Positions 43,826 through 52,550 of a DNA stretch of 64,000 nucleotides are shown one piece after another; the stretch's first letter is position 1, and every line of letters starts with the position of its first letter. The notes under the pieces were generated by a model. That model saw nothing but the letters and a program-made list of their open reading frames with translations. It searched no databases and was not told the DNA's origin. Origin of the DNA: Bdellovibrionales bacterium (GTDB taxonomy: Bacteria > Bdellovibrionota > Bdellovibrionia > Bdellovibrionales > UBA1609); NCBI GenBank assembly GCA_016716765.1, contig JADJVA010000006.1, forward strand, positions 310,001-374,000, given 5' to 3'. A program made the position numbers and the translations under genes.

Positions 43826-46800
43826 AAAGTAGAAAAGAATTTAAAAATAAATCGATTAAGAAAACTGCTTGCCATCGCTGTTTGTTTTGTTTGTTGTGAG
43901 TCGGGGCTGGCCTCGCAATGCCGCGATCCACAAAGAGTGGTTGCAAGCGTTTTGTGGGATTGGCGCAGTCCAAACCGTTTGATTGACGGAGCTGCTCTTC
44001 GCGAAGAAGCCGAGCTATTTATTAGGGTGTACGCGAGAAGGAATTTGGCCCAATGCTCGCAGAAACAAATTCTTGAACTCTTGAAAAATCCGACATTTGC
44101 CGCTGATTGGGCGTTGACCCTTTCCGATGCAGAAAATATTTTGAGAATAAGAAGGTTGGGTGTGCTGACTCAGCAGCAGCGCCGGCCTTTTGTAAAGAAT
44201 GGTCCTCCTCTGCATGGGTTTCAGGACGAAATTTCTGGGATGACTCAAGAGGATCTAGATCGGATATTGGCAGGTATTGATCTTCCCAAAGAAACAACAA
44301 ATCGGTCAAAACATCGGAGTCGGAGGGTTTTTAACTACATAGTTCATAAATTAAAAAATCTCGCCCTGAAAAGTCGAGAGAGCACAGGTATTGACAACGA
44401 TCTCTACGCTTTCACCGTTGCCGCAATATTTTATAAACTTGGATTTCATGAATCAAAAGAGGCCGTTTTTGAAAGCACTTCACGAGGGGCCGATCAATAC
44501 CCTTTTCTTGTTGTGGGCGGACAGAGTCAGGTTTTAGATTTGTTAGAGAATTTGCGTTTTACCAGATGGGATATCGAGGTCATCAGAAAGCAAATCGGCT
44601 CGAGAATTGAAGTGGATGAGGGGTTTTGGCATTGGCTGATAAAGTGGAGATTTCGAGGTGAGGTTCGTGTCATCCCCGATGGTTCTGTGGTGTTTTCCCA
44701 CACTCCACTTTTGCAGGTCACGGCCGATCCCGCTTCGGCGATTATTGTGGAGTCTTTGCTCAATCCATGGCTCAGCTTCATGACGAATCTGACAACGACG
44801 GCAGCGAGGAATTTGCTCGCAGCAGGAGGAAATATTAAATCTGTGGCGGACGCGGGAACGCGCCGTTTGGTTACGGGAAATTTGACTGCTCTCACCGCTA
44901 TGATGGGGGGAGCCAGCGGCACTTCGAATATGTTGATGGCAGAGCTGACAGGTATGCCAGCTTACGGGACGATGAGCCATGCCTTTGTCGCAGCCTTTCC
45001 AACAGAGATGGAGGCCTTTGAAGCCTTTGCTGAAAATAGTCGAAACCCAAGCCTCCTCTTGCCAGATACCTACCATCTTCCAACGGGACTGCACGGCGGT
45101 TCGTGCAGCGGGAGAAAAAGTGGCGACCGTCAGACAGGATTCAAATATTATCGGCGAGGATGGGGGGGAGCAGAGCACAGCTGAAACCGTGCAGGAGATT
45201 CGCAGAATATGGGAGACGCTTGGCAAAGGAAAATGGGGTGGAGTTGTGACGAATGATCTGACCGAAGACTCACTTCGTTTACTTGCTAATATGGATGGAG
45301 GTATTGATGTGGCCTCGGTTGGCGGAGCCTTTGCCGCCTCTACGAGAGGTGTTTCACATGGAAACATGGTCTATAAACTTGTACAAATGCGAGATAGGAA
45401 GACTGGAGAAGTCAGGTATCCGATCAAGATCTCAAATGGTGTAAAATCGACGGAGCCTGGACAGAAGGATGTCTACCGCGTTAGTGACGTGAGGACGGGT
45501 CTCGCCATCTTTGATATCAAGGAGCAAACAGGCTTTCCTGTCAGCCTTGCAGAAGGACAAAGAGCGACTCCTCTTTTGGAGCTTGCATTTAAAAATGGTG
45601 GTCGTCGATTAAAGCCTGAGCCTGTCTCTCTTGTCGCTGCGAGAACGGCCCGACACTTTGCCCAGCTAGACCCTCTTCTGTTAGATCTTGATCAAACGCG
45701 AACATCTCTGGGTGATCGCAACTATCCCGTCGTTTTGAGCGATAGATTGGTCTCTGTAAAAAAGAAGGCGATTGAGACGGTGACTCCTCCAAGAGTAACT
45801 CGAATTCTGGTATTTCCTGGATCCTTTTCTCCAGTTACAGAAGATGGGCATGTGGCTGCCACAAATATTGTAAACGAGCTCTTTAAGAACCAAGTATCGC
45901 CTCATGGTTTTGATAAGATCGTATTTGTTCCCACTGGTGACAGCCCTGCTCATGGTCGACAATATGACTTAAGTAGCTTTGCTCGTCTGGAGCAGCTCCG
46001 TCGGCGCTTGAGCAATTGGAGTCGGGAAAATCGTTCTAAAGCTGAATATGAAATTTTTGAAGGTGAAGTTGATTCCGGTGGTGGATATGCGATTGATTCG
46101 CTAAAGGCTATTCAATTAAAAAATCCTGGAGCTGAAATAACTATCGCCATGGGTGAGGATGTCTTTTGGAGTATCGGCAGAAAGTCCAGTCCTTGGAAGG
46201 ATGCAGATAGAATATTGAGTGATTACGGGATTGTGGTGCTCCAGCGTCAGAGGGGCAAAGTGGGAGAATGATGATTCGGCCAGCGATCAGGAGGACACTC
46301 TCGCTCTTCTAAAAAATTGGGCTTTATGAAAAGGCCAAATGCATTTGTTCTGCCTTCTGATCGTGGACTGCAAGCTGTTAGAACTGGTGAAACTGAGGCC
46401 AAGCGCATCGAGTTTTTGAATCCCCACTTCAAAAATGCCATATCAGCGACCGAGGTTCGTGGGTTTTATGAGCGACAAGGATTTTGTGGCATGGTGCATG
46501 TGACGGATCCTCAGTGGACTTTCGCAAAGAGGCTGGAATTTCCAAACAGCGATCAAAGTGAGGATGGGACGCTTTCGGTGCCGGGTACGGGAGAAAACAT
46601 TCGGACGATTGCGGCTTTATTTGGTGATGTTGTATATAGCAAAATGATGAAGCTTTCGATGTCCGGGGATTCTCATTTGGAAGTAGAGGTTAGCGATCCA
46701 AGTCAAAACGGCGAATTTCATGAACCAATGAACTTTCCTCGGCACGCCATGAGGGGCGAGACGGGTCCTTCGGGAGATCGATTTATTGTGGAGATTGAAA

Positions 46801-47432
46801 AACTTCTGGAGGGACGTCGGGTGATCAGGGTGCCAGCGCACGAAGAGGTGACCGACAGTGAAGGCCGGATCAAACTAGGTCTTGTTCCATTTGATTTGGA
46901 TTCCGTAGAAGGGGATTTGGCTGATGTTGGGAGTGTTTTTCATTTTGAGAAAAATGGTCCTGGGGCTTACAGCGTCTTTGTGAATCCTCGCTATCAAACT
47001 TATCTCGAGAAAATTGATCCTTACAAAGTGCTACCCCATTTTCATTTTGGTTGGTGCACAGATTTTTGTGATTACTATGTGATGAAAGGTGAACTAGAAC
47101 AGGGATATCTGGTGATCTTTATTGCAGACGCAGCGGCTGGAGTTGGAGCAAAAACGACGGGTCGAGCAATGCGTGAGCTTCTTGATTTGGGACTGGTGAT
47201 CATGAGCAGCGAGGAGTTCCTCGCTTTAAACAGAAAGTGGTACGGTTCAAGATCAAAGTGGTACGGACCAAAATCAAATTGGAGTGCTGTTTTAAATGAT
47301 CTCGCTCTTTGGCGCGCAAAGAGCTCAAGTCAGGGTCGTGTTGTTGAAGAACTCAAAGCCCCCCGTTACAAGGATCCAGAACATCCTGGTGACTTAGGGG
47401 AGACTTGCGTTCGCTTTTTGACTCGTCCTTAA
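43826..47432 (+). CDS. Exported NAD-salvage fusion: nicotinate phosphoribosyltransferase-NaMN adenylyltransferase-nicotinamidase
   Basis: ~1200 residues if three small frameshifts are repaired. Signal peptide MKVEKNLKINRLRKLL, AIAVCFVCCESGLAS. After ~150 residues of unknown type comes a PncB domain (~187-555): NDLYAFTVAAIFYKLGF, LENLRFTRWDIEVI, GTRRLVTGNLTA, YGTMSHAFVAAFPTE, then VATVRQDSNIIG and IDVASVGGAFAAST. A NadD domain (~658-880): VFPGSFSPVTEDGH, SLKAIQLKNPGAEITIAMGED, AISATEVRGFY. A PncA domain (~890-1110): VTDPQWTF (Asp), GTLSVPGTGENI, FPRHAMRGETGPSGDRF, FEKNGPGAYSVF (Lys), CTDFCDYYV (Cys). Shifts: an extra G near 45085-45087, an extra G near 46262-46264, and a compensating loss near 46312-46320. 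Together with NadE it completes nicotinamide to NAD. Confidence 0.82.
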
Positions 47433-47791
47433 AAATGAGGAATTGCGTTGCAGCAACGAAGTGTCGTTGATTCGCAAATCGATCATTGTTTTTCATGATT
47501 TTGATTTGTTCAAATCCTTTCTACAGATGTCCCTTTGTCTCGCTATTTCCGTTCAGACAAAGGGGAAACAGGTAAATTTGCCAATCACACAGCTCTGCAT
47601 TGCGTGGAGATTTTTCTTTCGTCACAGATCTTTGAATTGTGTTTGACGGTAGATTTGATTGGATTTACTCCTGCTAAGGTAGAGAGAAGAGATAGCTAAA
47701 GGGTAAAGGGTAGAACAAACATAAAAAATCAGTCAGTCGTTAGTAAACTTGGGGTTTTTAGCGATCTGCTGGTAAAATAAGGGGGATCATT
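47433..47791. other. 359-bp intergenic region
   Basis: No supported gene. Contains one strong hairpin (next entry). The ribosome site AAGGGGGAT for the following GTG start lies at its right end. Confidence 0.5.
47531..47564. terminator. Inverted repeat, possible transcription stop after the NAD fusion gene
   Basis: CCCTTTGTCT and AGACAAAGGG form a perfect ten-pair stem with a 14-base loop, about 100 bases after the stop. There is no T run after it, so it may be a processing or protein-binding structure instead. Confidence 0.4.
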
Positions 47792-48349
47792 GTGAAAAAA
47801 TTAGTCGTTTCCTTAAGTATTCTTTTATTGGGAGCTTATGCACAGGCAGAAGTTCATGGACCTCTTTGGACTTGTCAGATCGATGCGGCTCATCTCGAGG
47901 GTCATGGATTTTCATTTATCATCACGGGTACCACGCTCGAGGGACAGGGAACAGTTACTTGTTCGTCGCTCAGTGGGACTGTAACCACTCCAGTTAATGT
48001 AGAGCTTACGGCCGGTGGTATTGGAGCCGTTATTGGGGTGGTTAAAGCGCAGAATGTTGACCTCATTGGTGCTGCTGTTGGGCTGAGAAATCCAGATGGA
48101 ATCTTCGGAACATATCCAGGTGTTCGTGGCACGGCAGCTTTGATCGGTGGAGAGGCTTCTCTGTCTGTTAACTTCGGTGCGAATGAGCACGGTGTTGGTC
48201 TTGGTGTCAACTTGATCGGATCGGCTATCACTAAAGGTTTTCGCGTTGGTGCAGCCCTCGAGGGTTGGGAACTGACTTTGAGCCCAGTTCGTCACGAACC
48301 ATGGCAGCCAGCTCCAACTCCTCCTCCCGCACCTAATCCAGGTCACTAA
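47792..48349 (+). CDS. Exported glycine-rich protein with proline tail
   Basis: 185 residues from GTG 47792, with GGGGGA eight bases upstream. Signal peptide MKKLVVSLSILLLGAYAQA. The mature part is hydrophobic-glycine-rich with alternating V/G/I stretches (GGIGAVIGVVKAQNVDLIGAAVGL), suggesting a beta-rich or lipid-contacting protein, and ends with PAPTPPPAPNPGH. Two cysteines. No family recognised. A good terminator follows. Confidence 0.7.
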   Translation: MKKLVVSLSILLLGAYAQAEVHGPLWTCQIDAAHLEGHGFSFIITGTTLEGQGTVTCSSLSGTVTTPVNVELTAGGIGAVIGVVKAQNVDLIGAAVGLRNPDGIFGTYPGVRGTAALIGGEASLSVNFGANEHGVGLGVNLIGSAITKGFRVGAALEGWELTLSPVRHEPWQPAPTPPPAPNPGH

Positions 48350-48410
48350 GAGTCTTTTTGTAAAAGAAGACGAGTGAAACTGCGTTAATGAGTGAGCAGA
48401 ATTAAGGAAA

Positions 48411-48440
48411 GAGGTCGGAATTCTCCCGGCCTCTTTTTTT
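48411..48440 (+). terminator. Intrinsic terminator
   Basis: GAGGTCGG pairs with CCGGCCTC (one T-G wobble) around a 7-base loop, followed by a run of seven T from 48434. Confidence 0.85.
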
Positions 48441-48452
48441 AGAAAAAGACCA

Positions 48453-49442
48453 ATGAGAGAGAAACGCAAAATTCATCGAGCGAAATTGGAAATGAATTAC
48501 CTTCTATTTGTCTTCTTAGTTCTCTTTTGTACTCAGAGCAAAGCTCAATCCAAATCATTAGGTGATGCCTTTGATTGGATTATTTGGTCAACTCGCAACG
48601 AAATTTCTAAAATTGGTCCAGCAAAAAGATTCGCTCCTTGCCAAGACTTCTACAATGAAATGTTCAATGATGGTTATGCGGACATCACGGTGGCCTTTGG
48701 CTACATGGATATTTCTTCTGGCGAGGCCTACTTTTATGAGAACGAAAACTTGGGGGCCGATGTCGTTTTGGATTCTATAGCCAAGGCTAGTTTTGTTCAG
48801 GTCTTAACTCAGCCTTGTGTTTCGGGTATCGCAGCCTGTGGGTTTAAACAAGTTTCTGAAAATGTTTTCACCCGATCAATTGTGCGGCCTGGGGGTCAGC
48901 CCGTTGTTGTAAACTTGACGATGACGAACTCGTCAGTGAGTTCATCAAATCGCGAGAACACGACCAAGCTTAATGAGTGGCAAAAGCAGAAAACATTAAG
49001 CAGTGAGACTAATTTTTTTGGAGGTATTTCTTCGGGGGTTGACGCCGCCATCTACATGGGGCATGCCCGAAAGGGTGGAGGCCCCGACTTTTCGCCACCT
49101 CTTCTGTTAAAGAGCGGAAAGCCTAATTTTGGTCAATACAAAAAGCAGGAAAAGGGCATTCGTAGGCTGGTAGATTCGCTCGTACGAAGCCCGAGGCCTC
49201 CTGGCCTTATTGGTCTTCTGTCGTGTAAAAGCACTGAGCTTTTTGTTCCTCGAGTTCAGGATGCAAGTCCTTCGAGTTTGATCGTTTCTGCGGACGACCT
49301 CTTTGATTTTAATGATATCATACCGACGGGCTTTGCACTTTTAGATGCACTTCTCTCTGAAAGATGCGGAAATTCCTTTTCTCAGTCCGTTCGAATTCGC
49401 TCAAAGTCATCTGCCTATTTGATGATAAATTATCTCCCTTAA
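48453..49442 (+). CDS. Exported protein with a possible caspase-like (CHAT-type) peptidase core
   Basis: 329 residues. Basic n-region MREKRKIHRAKLEMN, hydrophobic YLLFVFLVLFCTQSKAQS, so exported. Near residue 200 GVDAAIYMGHARKGGGPDF and near residue 257 GLIGLLSCKSTEL look like the His and Cys blocks of clan CD (caspase/CHAT/clostripain) peptidases, which have a beta-strand ending in GH and a later strand ending in C. The order and spacing fit; the rest of the sequence is not familiar. If right, it is a secreted cysteine protease. Repeat copy D begins nine bases after the stop. Confidence 0.5.
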   Translation: MREKRKIHRAKLEMNYLLFVFLVLFCTQSKAQSKSLGDAFDWIIWSTRNEISKIGPAKRFAPCQDFYNEMFNDGYADITVAFGYMDISSGEAYFYENENLGADVVLDSIAKASFVQVLTQPCVSGIAACGFKQVSENVFTRSIVRPGGQPVVVNLTMTNSSVSSSNRENTTKLNEWQKQKTLSSETNFFGGISSGVDAAIYMGHARKGGGPDFSPPLLLKSGKPNFGQYKKQEKGIRRLVDSLVRSPRPPGLIGLLSCKSTELFVPRVQDASPSSLIVSADDLFDFNDIIPTGFALLDALLSERCGNSFSQSVRIRSKSSAYLMINYLP

Positions 49443-49450
49443 GATATTTT

Positions 49451-49653
49451 AAACTGGCCCGCTTGATTGTTGTTCCAAACTCCAAGGGTGCCTTGCTGAA
49501 CCAAATCTCAGGAGTCCAGGATCTTCAAACATGCGTCCGGCAGCAGTGCTCACGTTGTGAGCACTGCACCAAGCCGAACTCGATCCTGAAATCCTGAGAT
49601 CTGCTTCAGCCAACTCCCTTGGAGTTTGGAACAACAATCAAGCGGGTCAGCTT
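49451..49653 (+). repeat. Palindromic repeat family, copy D (fully symmetric)
   Basis: Both outer ends are the same sequence inverted: AAACTGGCCCGCTTGATTGT, then TGTTCCAAACTCCAAGGG, and at the right CCCTTGGAGTTTGGAACA then ACAATCAAGCGGGTCAGCTT. The inner stem GCAGTGCTCAC, GTT, GTGAGCACTGC is perfect here. The whole 203 bases can fold into one long structure. Confidence 0.92.
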
Positions 49654-49712
49654 ATAAACCTTTGGCCGTAGAAAAACCCGTTAAACCTTATAGTTCTAAT
49701 CGATTGTAATAT

Positions 49713-49764
49713 GTGAACCTCTCACCACTTTTCCCTTGTCGGGAATAAGTGGTGAGAGGTTCAC
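49713..49764. repeat. Solo hairpin matching the IS605 right end
   Basis: A 52-base inverted repeat: GTGAACCTCTCACCACTT on the left, AAGTGGTGAGAGGTTCAC on the right, with TTCCC/GGGAA inside and loop TTGTC. Its first 40 bases are identical to 13406-13445 at the tnpB end. No transposase is nearby, so it looks like a minimal non-autonomous derivative. Confidence 0.9.
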
Positions 49765-49849
49765 TATCCAAATGTCACCCACCCGTCACCCAACTCATAT
49801 AGATTTACCTGGTGAAGGCACACATAAAAAAAAGGGCCCCTATTGAGAC

Positions 49850-50080
49850 GTGTTTCAGAATGTGGAATTTGCATCAGAGCTTCACTCTATCGGATTCGCT
49901 TTCTATTTCAAAATTTATTGTACCATTTCGGCGGCTGCTTATCCGATCACTGAGTACCCTCTCAGAGGAGAGACGACAGGACACGGGGCCAATTCTGTTC
50001 GGTTAAGCATAGAATCCGTGTCTAATCTTACTTATGCCGATTCTGTTATTAGGTTTGTTTTTTCGCCGTCAAACCCATGA
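49850..50080 (+). pseudogene. Short gene-like fragment
   Basis: A 76-codon frame (FQNVEFASELHSIGFAFYF, then YPITEYPLRGETTGHGANSV, ending SPSNP) with protein-like composition but no ribosome site or signal peptide. It may be the tail of a gene broken by the repeats around it. No family recognised. Confidence 0.25.
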
Positions 50081-50307
50081 ATATAATGATTATTTACTGA
50101 CTCGGGGATTTTTCCTTCCGAACTGCCTAGAAAATATAACTGAAGATATTTCTACTAATTTTAGCAACGAGCGCATTTAATTTTTCACTAGAACCAAGCA
50201 AGATATGCTGTCTTTGCAAAAGTAATCAGACCAGCCCAAATCTCTTTTAGAATTCTGTTTAGTTTTTTCCCATGAAATTACTCAACCTTCTCTTACTTTT
50301 TAACCGA

Positions 50308-50525
50308 ACAGTGTTGGCCCGCAAGCCGTCGGTGATTCTGTTGTGTCCAAACGACACAAGGAGTTGGCTGAAGCAAATCTCAGGAGTTCAGGATCGAGTT
50401 CGGCTTGGTGCAGTGCTCACGTTGTGAGCGCTGCTGCCGGACGCATGTTTGAAAATCCTGGACTCCTGAGATTTGCTTCAGCCAGCACCCTTGGAGTTTG
50501 GAACAACAATCAAGCGGGCCAGTTT
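50308..50525 (-). repeat. Palindromic repeat family, copy E
   Basis: Starts ACAGTGTTGGCCCGCAAGCC and ends AATCAAGCGGGCCAGTTT. Arms CTGAAGCAAATCTCAGGAGT and ACTCCTGAGATTTGCTTCAG pair although both differ from copy A in matching positions, i.e. compensatory changes. Confidence 0.92.
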
Positions 50526-50657
50526 ATGCTTGCACAGTATTTGCAGAGAAACCCTCGCAGAGAAATCTAGCGGCACAAATTGCAGTGTTTTTTCGGTTTT
50601 TATTTTTTGGATGATAAGAAATTATTTTTGCTACTATAAGGGTGAGGATGAAATTAT

Positions 50658-52550
50658 ATGCCTGAAAGTTTTATGAATTGCAAATGTGGCTTCTTGTTGG
50701 CCTTTGTTTTACCAGTGGTGGTTCTGTGTTCTGGTGGCTTGGCTGCCGCCCCCCAAAAGAGCTGTTATCGCCAACTGGTAGGCGGTGGGGGACGCGATGG
50801 GTTTACTTTCGAATCAGATCCGAAAAAGCCCTCAGTTCCGATCGTGGTCACTTTGGGGCCCGGAACGGCCTATCGGGAATAGACGCAAATTCAACCACTT
50901 GAACCCTCTGTGTTGAGAATGAATTTGAGTCATGTAGGAACGGATCCGAAAAGATGGGGAGATGCAAATAATATCTTAAGAACTGTGTGGCCTTTTGGCT
51001 CAGCTATTTTGGCGGATAATCCCGGGCCTAAGATTCGAATAACCAACAGCCAATCGATTGCCCTACACACCGGTATTTCCCTCGCCATAAACCGCGAAGG
51101 AACGATTCCGTCTGGAGAGAACACGCGGGACCTGAGAAACTTGTCTATGTCTATTCAAGAATTCGATTGGATGACAGAGAATTTAGCGGTTGGTTCTCCC
51201 ATTGTCCTTGGTGATGACGTGGAGGGAGTAGTTACGGATCTGAAACCGAATGGCTCCTTCACTGTGAAAATAACAAGCCTTCCTAAGACCGGCTATGTTC
51301 TGACCGGAAACAAAGGCATCCAGGCCCCTGGAGTTGAGGTTAATGCTCCTGCCCTCACGTCTTTGGACTTTAAGAATACAGATTGGCTCATTTGGACCGG
51401 GCAGATTCACGGTATTACACTTAGCTTTATTCGTGATGGCTCAGATGTCGTTCAATTGCATTCATATATGAATGAAATTTTAGGGTCAGTATTTACGAAG
51501 ATTCGTCAAGCGAAATTTTTTTCTGAAATTGAAAATGATTCATCACCGAATGGAAAATCTACTCTAGATTTTATAAATAGCGTCGCATATCGAGCGAGAC
51601 TTGATGAGATGGACCCCAGTGAACGGTTTAGGATCATTAAAGAAGGGGTTCTTCGACATCATGGAACATTGCCCATGATTTGGGCAAAAGTAGAAACTGT
51701 CACGGCCATGGACAATCTTGAAGGGATCATCAACGAGCTGTCTCGCGTGGGTGGTGGAGTTATTGTTGCTCGTGGGGATCTTCAGATACAAACGCGCCGC
51801 GATCTCGCTGCGGCCGAGATGCTCCTTGTGGCGGCGGCTAAAAGGGCGGGTCTCCCTGTTGTGGTGGCGACTGGGGGATTTGCTACGCCATCTGTTCAAA
51901 GTGCGTTGACTCCTTCAGATACGGTTGACGTTGGAGTAAGTGCCTTGTTGCAAGCAGGCTTGATGGTGTCTGAGCCAACAGCCATGGCTGCGGATGAGCA
52001 GCGCCTCCGTGAGGTGATTAAGCATATGAAATATGTGGCAAGTCAGGCCTTTGATGTTGGCAGGAGATTTCAATTTGGCCTTTCTCTAGATTCTTTCACT
52101 GATTTCAGGAATGATCCAAGTGCTCTGCCTGAGAAAGAGACAATGGACCGGGCCAGAAGAATTGTTGAGAAGAAAAATTTGGGGAATAATAAATCCTTGG
52201 GTCGGATGCCAGTGGTTTTTGAGGGTGTTCCATCTCTGAGATTGATACAAGCTATTCGGATTCTCGACTGGGGTTTGCCATTGCTGGTCGTTGGAGAGAA
52301 CAACAAGGGGACGGCGGGCGAGAGCGACCAAGAGCATTCGGGACGAGAGTTTCTCCAAAGAGTGCTCAAATTTTACCCCTTCGTATCCATAGTATCAGCC
52401 AAGCCTCCTCTGTCCTCCGAAGAAAATTTCGCTGCGATCCTTCAGGAACAGGGTTGGGGTGGGGCTGGAGATGATTTTATATTGGTTCGGGAGAAGGACG
52501 AAAAGGGCCAACAACAGCAGGTTGCGCCAGTTCTCGTTCGAATCAATTAG
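50658..52550 (+). CDS. Exported divergent pyruvate-kinase-like protein with an in-frame stop
   Basis: Starts at ATG 50658 or 50673. MNCKCGFLLAFVLPVVVL then CSGGLAAAP is a signal peptide. Then PIVVTLGPGTAYRE, a TAG at 50880-50882, and the same frame continues PSVLRMNLSHVG, ILADNPGPKIRI, GNKGIQAPGVEVNAPALTSLD, PMIWAKVETVTAMDNLEGI, VIVARGDLQIQTRRDLAAAE, PVVVATGGFATPSVQSALTP and LMVSEPTAMAADE. These follow the pyruvate kinase order (substrate, Mg/K and B-domain blocks), but the usual Arg in the GMNVARxNxSH region is retained only as VLRMN. Pyruvate kinase makes ATP from phosphoenolpyruvate. The stop may be a mutation, a pair of indels, or readthrough. Confidence 0.75.

Larger units (their letters stand above)
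49654..50307. other. Spacer between repeat copies D and E
   Basis: 654 bases holding the solo IS605-type hairpin (49713-49764) and a short gene-like fragment (49850-50080). The rest, AT-rich, shows nothing recognisable. Confidence 0.5.

Noticed and set aside
47443..47646. 67-codon frame after the NAD fusion gene
   Set aside because: Overlaps a strong hairpin, no start signal, composition not protein-like.
21008..50570. Similar open frames (CPRQAELAE..., AAAGRMFEDPE) inside all five palindromic repeats
   Set aside because: The frames appear because the palindrome avoids stops. They have no ribosome sites, and changes between copies follow base pairing rather than protein conservation.
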